From: Candidatus Adiutrix intracellularis
Lineage (GTDB): Bacteria; Desulfobacterota; Desulfarculia; Adiutricales; Adiutricaceae
Length of the DNA stretch: 51,286 nucleotides
Direction of reading: 5' to 3'
Assembly (NCBI GenBank): GCA_001577715.1
Contig: LQAA01000143.1
Location: 1-51,286, forward strand
Shown here: one piece after another, positions 1 through 8,506 of the stretch
Numbering within the stretch: position 1 is the stretch's first letter
How the letters are laid out: every line of letters starts with the position of its first letter
Translations under genes and position numbers: made by a program
The notes under the pieces: generated by a model
The model's input: only the letters and a program-made list of their open reading frames with translations
What the model was told of the DNA's origin: nothing
Databases searched by the model: none

Positions 1-5
1 ACTTT

Positions 6-1055
6 ATGCCGATGGATTGGGAAGAGTGGCAGAAGAATCGTCAAAAAAACAAGGGTTCTTTAGGCGGTAATTTACCTAAAATGGGCGAGGTTTTTAAAGG
101 GTTCAAGCTACCTGCTGCTTGTCATTTTTTTGTTATAGTGCCTGTGGCGTTATTGGCTCTGTGGGCCGTTAGCGGCATTTTTCAGGTTCAGGCGGCTGAA
201 GTGGGTCTGGTTAAACGTTTTGGCAAATACGTTCGTTCGGTGGAACCTGGCCTCAACTATCATTTGCCTTTACCTATTGAAGATGTGATTAAAGTAAATA
301 TTAATCGGACTAATCGTTTGGAAATAGGTGGTTCTGGCTCCGACGACGAGACTATGATGCTGACCCAGGATGAAAATATAGCCGATATTAAATTTGTCGT
401 TCAATACCGAATCTCTAACCCCCAGCAATATGCCTTCAAAGTTTTCAATCCCGAAAAGGCTATTGTGGATGCCTCGACTAGCGCTATGCGTGAGGTTATC
501 GGTCGCAATACTATTGACGACGCTCTCACTGATAAGCGCCTAGTCATTCAGGAAGATACCAAAAAAACTCTTCAGGCTATGTTGGATCGTTATGAGGTTG
601 GGGCCACAGTGGAAACGGTGGAACTTCAAGATGTCCATGTGCCTCGCGAAGTTAGCCAGGCTTTTCGTGATGTGACTTCGGCTAAGGAAGATAGCGTTCG
701 TTCTATCAATGAGGCCACTGGCTACGAAAACAAAGTACTACCAGAGGCTGAGGGGCAAGCCTTCGCCATTGAGGCCGCAGCTCGGGCCTATAGCGCCCAG
801 CGGGTTAATTTGGCTCTGGGCGAGGCTTTTCGGTTCAAGGCCCTGATCGCTGAATATCGAAAAGCTCCGGATATCACCCGTCGCCGTCTTCTTTTGGAGA
901 CTATGGATCAGGTTTTACCTGGTGCGGAAAAATTTGTTATCTCTGGTCAGATTGGATCATCCGTTCTACCTCATCTTGGCCTTAAAACGGATCTACCCCG
1001 GCCTGCGGCTTCTGGTCAGATCGCGGGCTCAGGTACCCGAGAGACGAATCCATGA
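6..1055 (+). CDS. hflK: HflK, membrane protease modulator (SPFH family)
   Basis: HflK pairs with HflC in a large inner-membrane complex facing the periplasm that encloses and moderates the FtsH protease (family knowledge). The 349-residue protein has a basic N-terminus, one membrane segment at about residues 38-62, then an SPFH/band-7 domain at about 65-240 containing EVGLVKRFGKY and PGLNYHLPLP. A long alpha-helical stretch rich in Ala and Glu follows (about 225-290). The ATG lies 5 bases from the window edge, so no upstream signal is visible and a slightly longer form cannot be excluded. Its stop overlaps the hflC start by 4 bases (ATGA), implying coupled translation. The N-terminus is shorter and less Gly-rich than in E. 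coli HflK. Confidence 0.93.
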   Translation: MPMDWEEWQKNRQKNKGSLGGNLPKMGEVFKGFKLPAACHFFVIVPVALLALWAVSGIFQVQAAEVGLVKRFGKYVRSVEPGLNYHLPLPIEDVIKVNINRTNRLEIGGSGSDDETMMLTQDENIADIKFVVQYRISNPQQYAFKVFNPEKAIVDASTSAMREVIGRNTIDDALTDKRLVIQEDTKKTLQAMLDRYEVGATVETVELQDVHVPREVSQAFRDVTSAKEDSVRSINEATGYENKVLPEAEGQAFAIEAAARAYSAQRVNLALGEAFRFKALIAEYRKAPDITRRRLLLETMDQVLPGAEKFVISGQIGSSVLPHLGLKTDLPRPAASGQIAGSGTRETNP

Positions 1056-1969
1056 ATAAACTGCCTGCCATTGTTATCGGGCTAATTGTCGCTATTTTGG
1101 TTATTAACAATACTATCTTTACTGTGGACCAGACTAGATCTGCTTTGGTTTTGCAATTCGGAGAGCCTCTAGACGTTAAGAATGAATCGGGGCTTTACGC
1201 TAAATGGCCCTTTATTCAAAACGTCATTCACCTTGATAATCGTCTAATGGAGTATGATTTGCCTCCCACCATTATTTACACCAAAGACAAAAAGAATATG
1301 CTCGTGGACGCCTATGTTCGCTGGCGCGTGGTCGACCCGCTTTTATTTTATAAACGTTTTAAGAATGACAATAGTTATTCTACTATTGAAGACGCCAAAC
1401 GTCGTTTAAGTGATGTAATTATTGGAGAGCTTAAATCAGAATTAGGGCTCCATGTTATGAGCGACGTTATCAGTCAGAGCCGTAGTACCATTATGGATTC
1501 GGTTACCGAAGGTTCTAACGGTAAACTTTTGGCCGACGGCGGGAAATCTTCAGGCTTGGAGGTCGTTGATACCCGTATTAAACGGGCAGATCTGCCGGAA
1601 GAAAATCAAAAATCTGTCTATGAACGTATGAAGGCTGAACGCGACCAACAAGCTATGAAGTACCGTAGTGAAGGTAAGATGAAGGGCCAGAAAATTCGGG
1701 CTGATGCAGACCGGAGGAAAGAAATTACTATTGCTGAAGCTCAGCGAATTAGCCAGGAAATTCAGGGTGAAGCCGATGCTAAGGCCGCCTCCATTTATGC
1801 CGAAGCCTACAGCCTCGACCCGGAATTTTATGCCTTTACTAGATCTTTAGAATCCTATCAGACCTCTTTCCATCTTAATAGTACTATGATTCTTTCTCCA
1901 GAAGATACTGATTATCTGCGTTATTTCGGTCGGGAAAATATAGCCACCGGGCTAAGGGGACGTAATTGA
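1052..1969 (+). CDS. hflC: HflC, membrane protease modulator (SPFH family)
   Basis: This is the partner of HflK in the FtsH-regulating complex. The 305-residue protein begins with a single uncleaved membrane segment (about residues 4-22), then a band-7 domain with VLQFGEP and an E-A-rich helical region around 190-250 (KIRADADRRKEITIAEAQ). The C-terminal part has YAEAYSLDPEFYAFTRSLE, typical of HflC. It starts inside the hflK stop codon. The gene looks intact and of normal length. About 390 bases without a protein gene follow, holding a promoter and an RNA candidate. Confidence 0.93.
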   Translation: MNKLPAIVIGLIVAILVINNTIFTVDQTRSALVLQFGEPLDVKNESGLYAKWPFIQNVIHLDNRLMEYDLPPTIIYTKDKKNMLVDAYVRWRVVDPLLFYKRFKNDNSYSTIEDAKRRLSDVIIGELKSELGLHVMSDVISQSRSTIMDSVTEGSNGKLLADGGKSSGLEVVDTRIKRADLPEENQKSVYERMKAERDQQAMKYRSEGKMKGQKIRADADRRKEITIAEAQRISQEIQGEADAKAASIYAEAYSLDPEFYAFTRSLESYQTSFHLNSTMILSPEDTDYLRYFGRENIATGLRGRN

Positions 1970-2130
1970 TTATAGGTTTTTTTGTCTAGCCAAAGCTAGT
2001 CTTTTTGGGCGCGTTGCTTCCTTATAGCTTCATGAGCCAGTTTGTTTTAATTTACGGGTTGAACTTGGTTGAATTTAAAATCTAGATGTAGTCCAGCCTC
2101 ATCTCTAATTCTATGAGTATTTTTTTATTA

Positions 2131-2160
2131 TTGCTACCTAGTTAATCTGTTCTTTATACT
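2131..2160 (+). promoter_or_regulatory. sigma70-type promoter upstream of RNA candidate
   Basis: TTGCTA (2131-2136), an 18-base spacer and TATACT (2155-2160). The expected start is near 2167, at the 5' edge of a long imperfect hairpin. It may also drive the downstream hypothetical gene and queD. The bases from 1970 to 2130 show no gene. Confidence 0.55.
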
Positions 2161-2166
2161 ATGTAG

Positions 2167-2333
2167 AAGGTCGGGGATTAAAAATGAAAGGCCTGTGGGC
2201 GGTGTTTATAGCTACCATTCTGGTGGGTGTCTTCCGTGAGAGTGCTCCTCTTTTTCTATTTGTGCGAGTAGGTTCTAGCCACATAGAAGGGACGTGAAGC
2301 AACCGAGGAAGTTGTCTCCCTACCCCCGGCTAT
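2167..2333 (+). ncRNA. candidate structured RNA, 6S-like fold
   Basis: The region has no open frame but folds by eye into one long interrupted hairpin. GTCGGGG (2170-2176) pairs with CCCCGGC (2324-2330, one G-U). TGTGG (2194-2198) pairs with CCACA (2279-2283). TAG..ACC (2209-2216) pairs with GGT.CTA (2271-2277). The 3' arm has a small hairpin, CAAC (2300-2303) with GTTG (2311-2314). A promoter sits 7 bases before the predicted 5' end. Length (about 165 bases), end-to-end pairing and a small hairpin in the 3' arm suggest 6S RNA, but I see no diagnostic sequence, and it could be a leader of the next gene. No T-run terminator follows. Confidence 0.35.
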
Positions 2334-2361
2334 GAAATACTGGAAAGAAAGGTAAAGTTAG

Positions 2362-2682
2362 ATGGCGGAAACTGTTTCCGAGATCACAGTTAATTATGAA
2401 GAAGAAGGCGAGCTGCTTATCGAAGAACTTGATAAGATTGTTTTGAACCGGGGTGCTTGGATTTCTATTCTATTTCGTTATCGTGAATTGGATCGGCAGA
2501 GCGGAAAAATGAAGCCGCCTAAAGCTACTTTGCGGCGTTACCAGAAATTAAAAGGGGTCTATAAAAAACGGGATGCCATTAATCTTTCCGATAATATGGC
2601 TAGAATTTTAGTGACCAGTCTTAACCAGTGGTTGAACGAGGGTCTTTTGGGTAACGGTTTAGCCGAGGATGAGAAGGACTAA
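2362..2682 (+). CDS. conserved hypothetical protein (deltaproteobacterial type)
   Basis: A 106-residue soluble, charged protein with no signal peptide or membrane segment. It has an acidic N-terminus, then a compact region around residues 20-60 with VLNRGAWISILFRYRELDR and KATLRRYQKLKG, then a helical C-terminal part. It resembles from memory a small family of Desulfovibrio-like bacteria with a GAW...Y.ELDR core, whose function is not known. Its stop is immediately followed by the queD ATG with no gap, so the two are almost certainly co-translated. No catalytic motif is apparent. Confidence 0.75.
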   Translation: MAETVSEITVNYEEEGELLIEELDKIVLNRGAWISILFRYRELDRQSGKMKPPKATLRRYQKLKGVYKKRDAINLSDNMARILVTSLNQWLNEGLLGNGLAEDEKD

Positions 2683-3063
2683 ATGTTTGAACTTAAAGTT
2701 ACCAGTTATTTCGCTGCCGCTCATAATCTACGGGAATTTTATGGTAAATGTGAAAAATTACACGGACACAATTGGTTTGTCGAAGTTCGCGTACGGGTCA
2801 GAGATTTGGATAAGATCGGCATAGCCTTAGACTTCGGTCGTCTTAAAATAATTTTAGGCGAAATTCTTGAACTTATTGACCACCAGTATTTAAACGAATT
2901 GCCTACTTTTAAAACCTTGAATCCTTCTTCCGAGAATATTACTAAGTTTATTTTTGATCAACTGGCCCCTAGAGTTGGTGAGGAAACAGGTGGCCGGGCC
3001 GGGCTTTATTCAGTTTCGGTCTGGGAAAGTAAAAATGCCTCGGTTACCTATAGCTCCGATTGA
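2683..3063 (+). CDS. queD: 6-carboxytetrahydropterin synthase (QueD/PTPS family)
   Basis: QueD converts dihydroneopterin triphosphate to 6-carboxytetrahydropterin in the queuosine (7-deazaguanine) pathway. The 126-residue protein matches the family length. The zinc-binding histidines are visible at AAAHNL and KLHGHNW, and the catalytic Cys is in YGKCEKLHGHN. IALDFGRLK and LDHQYLNEL-like segments (here LIDHQYLNELP) and the C-terminal SVWESKNASVTY substrate-binding Glu are conserved. It directly abuts the hypothetical gene upstream. Other queuosine genes are not in the window. Confidence 0.93.
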   Translation: MFELKVTSYFAAAHNLREFYGKCEKLHGHNWFVEVRVRVRDLDKIGIALDFGRLKIILGEILELIDHQYLNELPTFKTLNPSSENITKFIFDQLAPRVGEETGGRAGLYSVSVWESKNASVTYSSD

Positions 3064-3152
3064 CGATCTAGAATGGGCCCTGGTAAAATCGGGTTCTTTG
3101 TTGCTAACATTTAAAAAATTTGGAGGTGAGCGACCTTTAACCATTTGCTTTT

Positions 3153-3379
3153 GAGGCAGGGTAGGGAACATCCGCGTAAATCGGGGACGGGCCCGCCGCT
3201 GTGACTGGGGACGAACATGGTGAGGCTGTGCCTTTTAAGGCAGCGGGAGATGAGTTCAGGTGGATACCGGTCGCGCCTGGCGGAAAGCTCATCCCCTCGG
3301 CTTTAAGCCACTGGCGGTTCAACTGCTGGGAAGGTGCCGTAATTAGGTTAATCCAGAAGTCAGAAGACCTTCCTGCCTC
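3153..3379 (+). promoter_or_regulatory. cobalamin (adenosyl-B12) riboswitch, orphan
   Basis: The closing stem is perfect: GAGGCAGG (3153-3160) with CCTGCCTC (3372-3379). The conserved core CCCGCCGCTGTGACTGGGGA lies at 3193-3212, preceded by a GTAAATC segment. The 3' conserved part has GCTGGGAAGG, TTAATCCAGAAGTCAGAAGA and ACCT, matching the B12-box region. A variable arm of about 100 bases separates the two conserved parts. Such riboswitches normally repress B12 uptake or synthesis genes, or B12-independent isozymes, when B12 is bound. No intact gene follows on this strand until 8204. The longest frame here (3201-3587) overlaps the RNA and is not credible. Confidence 0.9.
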
Positions 3380-3590
3380 GTGCGCGGGCTGTTTCCTACC
3401 TCTTAAAAAAGGCTGGAAATGGAGATCGCTTCAAATGGCGCCCGAGACGCCTTCGGTTGTTTACTCTTTAGTCAGAGAAATTAGCCTAAAGGTCCGGGAA
3501 AGAGGCTCGTGGATTAAGCCTGGCGTCAAAACTCATGGATTTAGGGCGTCCCTGGGTAAAATAGTTGGCTTTCGGGCCGACTCGTAAAGA

Positions 3591-3640
3591 CCGCTGGACG
3601 ATTCTGGTTTCTACTTTCCCAGACCGCCCAGCGGCTTTTT
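3591..3640 (+). terminator. strong intrinsic terminator after the riboswitch
   Basis: CCGCTGG (3591-3597) pairs with CCAGCGG (3628-3634), with an inner TCTGG/CCAGA stem, followed by five T (3636-3640). It lies about 210 bases after the riboswitch. The stretch 3380-3590 contains only short frames (for example 21 codons from 3419). The terminator could be the riboswitch's own expression platform displaced by sequence drift, or the end of a lost short transcript. A 21-codon frame starting at 3665 just beyond may be the eroded start of the regulated gene. Confidence 0.75.
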
Positions 3641-3869
3641 GTTATGATGATAAAATGGGGGTACATGACCATCAATAAAAAACGGCTTACTGATTCAGCT
3701 TGCCCTGAGAGAATACCTCTAAATATATAGATTTAGTTTAAAAAATATTCATAAATTTATTTAAAAAACTTACTTACCCGAAGATATTTGGCTGGAATAG
3801 ATTAGTTGCTTTTTGGAAATAAAAGAGTAGCTGCCTAAATTAAAAAAGTAATTTCTAGTTTCTAGGGTT

Positions 3870-6570
3870 TAGGCTTGGAGCCGCAGTAGTTTATAGATGG
3901 CCGATACCACGAAGAGGATGATGACAGTGAAAGTAGGTAGCCCTTTTGGTGACGGGTCCCCCGGGCTAGGGTAGCGTGATCCTCAGTTTTCGCTAAAGTC
4001 TAGGGTAGGGGGGTAAGGCCCAGAATAGTGGTTAGTGTAGTTATGAGAATAGGGTATAGGTGGTAGCGGTTGATTTTCTGTAGGGCGCTATTTATTCATA
4101 TTTTTTGCGGTGGCGTAGTAAATTCGCTTGATCTACTGCAAAATAGCGTTTGAAACTGCAATGTCCATCAGCATTATGGCCCCTGTAAAAGAGTTAATAT
4201 CAAATATGTGCTGGTGAAGAAATGGATCGTTATGATTCTGATGGTAGCAAAGGACACCGGAAATATTACCAGTAGAAGTCTTTTAATTGTTCGAACTAAT
4301 AAGCTAGAATCATTTTGAGCTCGGTAAAGGTCTCGTCTTGCTCTTTAGTTCCGCTCATGAGAGATAATTAAATTCCCGGCTTAGAGGTTGTTTTTTTAAC
4401 TCCTGATTAACATTGCTGTTGAGGTTGTTTATATTTCGACTGTTGTAATCGTCGGAAATAGTTACTATTAGTGATTAATCTTCGCGGTTAATGAGTAAAG
4501 AGCCGCTGTTTTTTCTACCCGGAGCATGCTGCTTAGAATTATTTATCCCCTCTTGTCGTTAATCATGGTTAAAACTTGAAGTTTTTATGTCGGTCTGTCT
4601 GGCGTCTTTGATCCGCACCAGGATCTGGTATTTCTTACTGTCTTTGTGGTAGTTACCAGCTTTACTATCGGTTGAGGCCATTTTGACTAAAACTGAAATC
4701 CTAGCTACGGATAGGCTGGCATAGGTAGTCCAGTCGCGGTCAGTGACGATAAGTTAGTTTTTCCGGGTGGTGTCTTTATTAGAAAGTTCTACATCGGTGA
4801 TGCCCGGTACCTGGCGGACTATTTTCTTCATCAGGTGGCTTATACGGTTGGATTTAGTTAAATCGTTGCCGCACAGTTTTAATTTAACCTTATCACCGTT
4901 TCCCCCCTGGTAAAAAAGGACTGGTTGGTTTGCAGCTGAATCTCAGTGCCGGGATAACCCTCTAGATGCCTCCGCAGATTATCTCTTTGGCTATAGACCG
5001 GGGTCTTATCCTTAGTTTTCTAGTGTGATTATCTCCACTGGGGCTGACTCTCCCATTTTCATTGATGGAAGTTGCGATAGCTCGGATCTCCGGGTTCGAA
5101 TTAGCCATCACAACCTCATGAGTTTTATTATTTCCTAAGTCTTATCAATTCGAGTGCCTACTTCTATATTCATGTAGACTCTGAAGGAACTTTTATAGGT
5201 ACAGGGTGGAAATTAGGTGTTAGTTACTAGAATTATCATTAGGGAAGGGGTTGTCCGAATTTTAACTAGCGACCGCCTTTAGTTGTCGGGTTGTCGCCTA
5301 AAAAGTGGGCTGCCAGCATGGGGGCTAGACTCGGGCTCGTCGCTAGGAAAACGGCCAGAGCGAAGTAGATGATCTAGGCGAAGGGGCGGAAATTTATCCC
5401 AACCATACCCTTTAGAAAAACCATGGGTAAGAAGATAGCTAGAACGGTTAGGGTGTTTGTCAGCATGATTCCGGTCATTTTATTAACTCCGATGGCTGCA
5501 GAAAAATAAGTAAAACTAGAGTAGTCAGAACCGCATCCCCAATAGCCAAGCTAGTCACTTTGTGGATAGTTGTTTTGTGTAAATCGAGCTGTCATGCAGA
5601 ACTGTAAGCTGGATGTTAGGGAGAGCCTGATTTATCACGGCGATGGACTGGTTAATTTGCTTGGTCACATCTACGGTGTTGGAATCGGATTATTTGAAAA
5701 ATTGGATAAACATGTGTTGTTACCGTTGACTCAGACGATACGGTTAACTTTAATTCAGTTGTTTTTTACTTTGGTGATGTTTTCAAAGCGTAAAAAAGAC
5801 TCTTCCGGACGTGGGCCGTTACGGTGGAGCCCAGTTTAGTCGGAGAGGTAAACCAGTTTGAATGACTATATTTTTGTCAACCAGGTTGATCTGTGTTACA
5901 TCTTATTTCGGGTCAGGCTCAGGTTAGCTCTGGCTTCCGCGGGTTGAGTCACGCTTAGTTTCTATACCCGGTGGGTAGCCTGATCCTGGAGCAGTTTATA
6001 TCTGTTGTCGTTAAACCGGACCAGAAGTTAGCCGTTTTCCATCTAGTTACTCAATTCATTAAATTCTTTTTAAGGATCCTGTCTACCCGGAGGAAAACGA
6101 TAAACTATTTTAGTGAAGTTATTGAGTTATAATAAAGGTTCACTTTCCGCTTGGTTCCAAAAGTGGTTGATCTAATTTTATATAGATAGACCGATTGCCT
6201 CACTCTCCGGTTGGGGTTCCTTCCCGATAAAGACCGAAGTGAAACGGTAGATTCTTAAAGTCACCAGGAAATCAGGATTAATGAGGTAAGAATGGGGTGG
6301 TGGGTTGCTGATTTTAGGATAGGTCTAGAATCGTATTTCAGTGGCTTAATATAGTTCCCTCCAGCGCTTTTGACAATATTAAATAGAGGTTTAAATATCT
6401 TAGTTATTAGGTTTATCCACACTAGGTATACACCTGTCAGAGCCCGATTACAATCTTAAAATTATAAAAAGTTGTATCGGCGATTCGATTGGCAACTGGA
6501 ACCAGGTTTTATTTATGCTCTTTATTGAGGGATAGCTTTTTAGATTGAAAGTGGTAAATTATGCTAGTAT
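3870..6570 (-). pseudogene. RND multidrug efflux pump (AcrB/HAE1-type) relic
   Basis: On the minus strand, pieces of an RND permease appear in the right order but in changing frames with many stops. Around 5540-5280 I read AAIGVNKMTGIMLTNTLTVL, then AIFLPMVFLKGMVG, FRPFA and a SPSLAPMLAAHFLGD segment, the classic motif run between the two membrane halves. Around 5130-4740 comes a porter-domain stretch (MANSNPEIRAI, GYPGTEIQLQTNQS, VRQVPGITDVELSN). The C-terminal membrane helix ending VVSAIYKLLRLQA lies near 3880. Length (about 2.7 kb) is slightly short of the usual 3.1 kb. No open frame exceeds 90 codons. The N-terminus is poorly preserved. Clearly dead. Confidence 0.78.
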
Positions 6571-6615
6571 ACCACGTTTGGGCGAGTGATAGGTTATAAT
6601 CTTAGCTATAATCTC

Positions 6616-6641
6616 GGCCCGCCATAGATTACGAGCGGGCC
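6616..6641. repeat. GC-rich inverted repeat in relic DNA
   Basis: GGCCCGC (6616-6622) and GCGGGCC (6635-6641) form a 7-base stem with a 12-base loop. A T-rich stretch follows on the plus strand after about 10 bases. It may be an old terminator near the start of the RND relic. It is unusual because the surrounding DNA is AT-rich and eroded. Confidence 0.35.
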
Positions 6642-7515
6642 ACCTTTGATCTTTTTAGTCATTAGTTTTAAGGAGGTTATCGTATTTATGAATTGTTATA
6701 AGGAGTGCTTATATAATTTAGCGAATAAATAATGATAAACAAGTTGACGACCTTCAGTTTTACGCTTAATTTTAGCTTCTCTTACCTGTTTATACCGCTA
6801 GTCTACCCGCGCTAAATTTCAAAAGTTGTCGCTGATCCTGCGGATGGCTGAGAAAAAAAGAACAAAGTTGAAAAAATATTGAAAATTAAAAGTAGGGGGC
6901 GTGAATTTAGCCATTCAAGGTTAAACCCAATAAAGAACCATCATAGAGTTGGGACGCAAACAGTTACGGATTGTATATTAATAACGTAAATATAATGGAC
7001 AGCGCTACTATTGAGGGTTACAGTTATGGTATTGAAGTAGCCACAAATACTGTCGAACAAAATCTCGTTTATTCAAAATATATAATCTTTAAAACTATAA
7101 TTATCATTACACTAATCAACCGCATCGTAGCCCCTTTATTTATTTCAGTTCTAGCTCTTCTGGCCACTATCCGTAAATACTCAACATGAGGTGAACTAGA
7201 ATTATTCGAAGTAAGAAGTGGCAGAGCCTAATAGATATGTATTACCAGTCCAGTTGGAATTCAATACTTTGGTGAAGGCTAAGTTACGGTATAATTAGGA
7301 CTGCTTCCATCGTAACTAAAATCAGGCATCGGTGTATCACCAGCATAAAAATTATGGTAGTAAATGTGTCATATGTTACATTTGTATTAAGATCATTACT
7401 CCCTGTAGAAAATGAAGTGTCATACTTCTTGGCTCAGTCTTTGGACAAAGTCAAAAAAAATTAATCTTTCTGAACATAGCTAAGAATCTATCACTGAAAC
7501 TTATTATTTATTCTC
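6642..7515. other. eroded intergenic DNA, nothing recognised
   Basis: No credible gene. One open stretch of 72 codons starts at 6971 on the plus strand. It encodes a hydrophobic C-terminal half but has no ribosome binding site, no recognised motif and AT-rich composition, so it is probably chance or a remnant. I see no RNA gene or repeat here. Confidence 0.6.
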
Positions 7516-7519
7516 CAGT

Positions 7520-7675
7520 ATAAGTAGTTGATCCTTAAAGTATTTTAAAATAGCTATTAACTCAAGCGTTACAGATTTTATTAGCGTAAAATGCGGGTAA
7601 AAGTCTTAAAATCGCCAGATGTAAATAAATTATTACCTTTTACATTCATTCTATTGAGTAAGATTGCGAAAAGAA
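7520..7675 (-). mobile_element. fragment of IS5-type element, 3' end
   Basis: This segment matches, with scattered changes, the end of two other IS5-type relics in the window (38495-38640 on the minus strand and the reverse complement of 19890-20030). The shared pattern is GTTGATCCTTAAA, GTATTTTAAAA, a TTAACTCAAG stretch, and CGCCAGATGTAAATAAA. Only the transposase C-terminal end and flank remain. The similarity fades after about 7675. Confidence 0.6.
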
Positions 7676-7856
7676 CAGTGGAATACATTGACCCGTTTAT
7701 GGGTGAGTCGGCAAACAAGGGCAAAAAGGAATAGTCTCGTTAAGAGTAAGCCTGTGGATATGGTACATTCCCCTTGTAGGGGTGTGAGCAGACCATTCGC
7801 TAAGCGGGTAATCTTAATTGAAGTTAGTTCATTTAATAGATAATGAGGGGGCTATT

Positions 7857-8040
7857 ATGAAACAATACTTTCGTGTTTAGGTGGAAGTTTTAGAAGATAT
7901 TTATCAGCAGATGCCTACTCAGAATTATCTATGCTACGATAAAATAATAGTCGAACGCCACGATGAGTGCTTTGACAGAAACTGAGGCCTGTTTTTAACT
8001 AAGATGACCGCTTGGCGGCTGGAAACGTTTTTGCTTTAAA
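7857..8040 (+). pseudogene. broken short gene, unrecognised
   Basis: An ATG at 7857 follows a good ribosome binding site (GAGGGGG, 7844-7850). The frame begins MKQYFRV, hits a stop after 7 codons, then reads on as VEVLEDIYQQMPTQNYLCYD and, after another stop, GLFLTKMTAWRLETFLL. The residual amino-acid bias suggests a former soluble protein; I do not recognise the family. Upstream (7750-7830) lies a small C4/G4 hairpin (CCCCTTGTAGGGG) with no clear role. Confidence 0.4.
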
Positions 8041-8142
8041 AACTTTTTTAATTAATTTAGGTACCCTCAAGGGTATTTCTTTACCCGTTCCTTAATTTCT
8101 TATTCAGGGGGAATTTTTGGCCGATTATTTAAGGTAAGAGAT

Positions 8143-8171
8143 TTGAGGTAATAGCCGCATCGTGCTATAAT
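8143..8171 (+). promoter_or_regulatory. sigma70-type promoter for the RHH-yciO-serS cluster
   Basis: TTGAGG (8143-8148), a 17-base spacer and a consensus TATAAT (8166-8171), about 32 bases before the next ATG. It is the first clean promoter after 4.5 kb of relic DNA. Confidence 0.65.
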
Positions 8172-8203
8172 AAAAAATTAAAGCATCAAAGCTGGAGGGT
8201 TTT

Positions 8204-8458
8204 ATGGACAATGTGGATATTACCATCAGTCTTGATTATGGGTTAAGGGAAAAATTAAGTCAGTTGGCCGCCATCACTAAACGCAGTGAGGTTGTGGTTA
8301 TCGCCGATATGGTTGCTGCCGGTATTGACCGGGAACTAGCTCTGATGAAGGATTTGCGGCGGTCGGTGGAATCTTCTTTTTCTTTAGGCTCTGGTCGGGT
8401 TATATCTCATCAGGAAGCTATGAAGATGCTGGAAGATGTTATAAAAAAAACTTCTTAA
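8204..8458 (+). CDS. ribbon-helix-helix (CopG-like) DNA-binding protein
   Basis: An 84-residue protein with a short N-terminal strand (VDITISLDYGLREKL), then two helices (LSQLAAITKRSEVVVIADMV and AAGIDRELALM), the layout of an RHH dimeric repressor. A C-terminal tail ending in a helix around residues 65-84 would fit an antitoxin that grips a partner. The ATG follows a GGAGGG ribosome binding site (8192-8197). No toxin gene follows: the next gene is a YciO-type protein. Possibly an orphaned antitoxin, or a small autoregulator of this cluster. The fold call is fairly safe; the role is inference. Confidence 0.7.
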   Translation: MDNVDITISLDYGLREKLSQLAAITKRSEVVVIADMVAAGIDRELALMKDLRRSVESSFSLGSGRVISHQEAMKMLEDVIKKTS

Positions 8459-8506
8459 ATATACTTTTGAATAACCAGCGGATTGAATTAAAAACGGCCT
8501 AGAATA

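Noticed and set aside
3201-3587. Open frame of 128 codons on the plus strand
   Set aside because: It overlaps most of the cobalamin riboswitch and shows no family motif; its openness follows from GC-rich structured RNA.
5085-5110. TTCGAATT string resembling a tRNA T-loop
   Set aside because: No acceptor or anticodon stem around it; it lies within the RND relic.
6971-7189. Open frame of 72 codons with a hydrophobic C-terminal half
   Set aside because: No ribosome binding site, AT-rich, no recognisable family, surrounded by eroded DNA.
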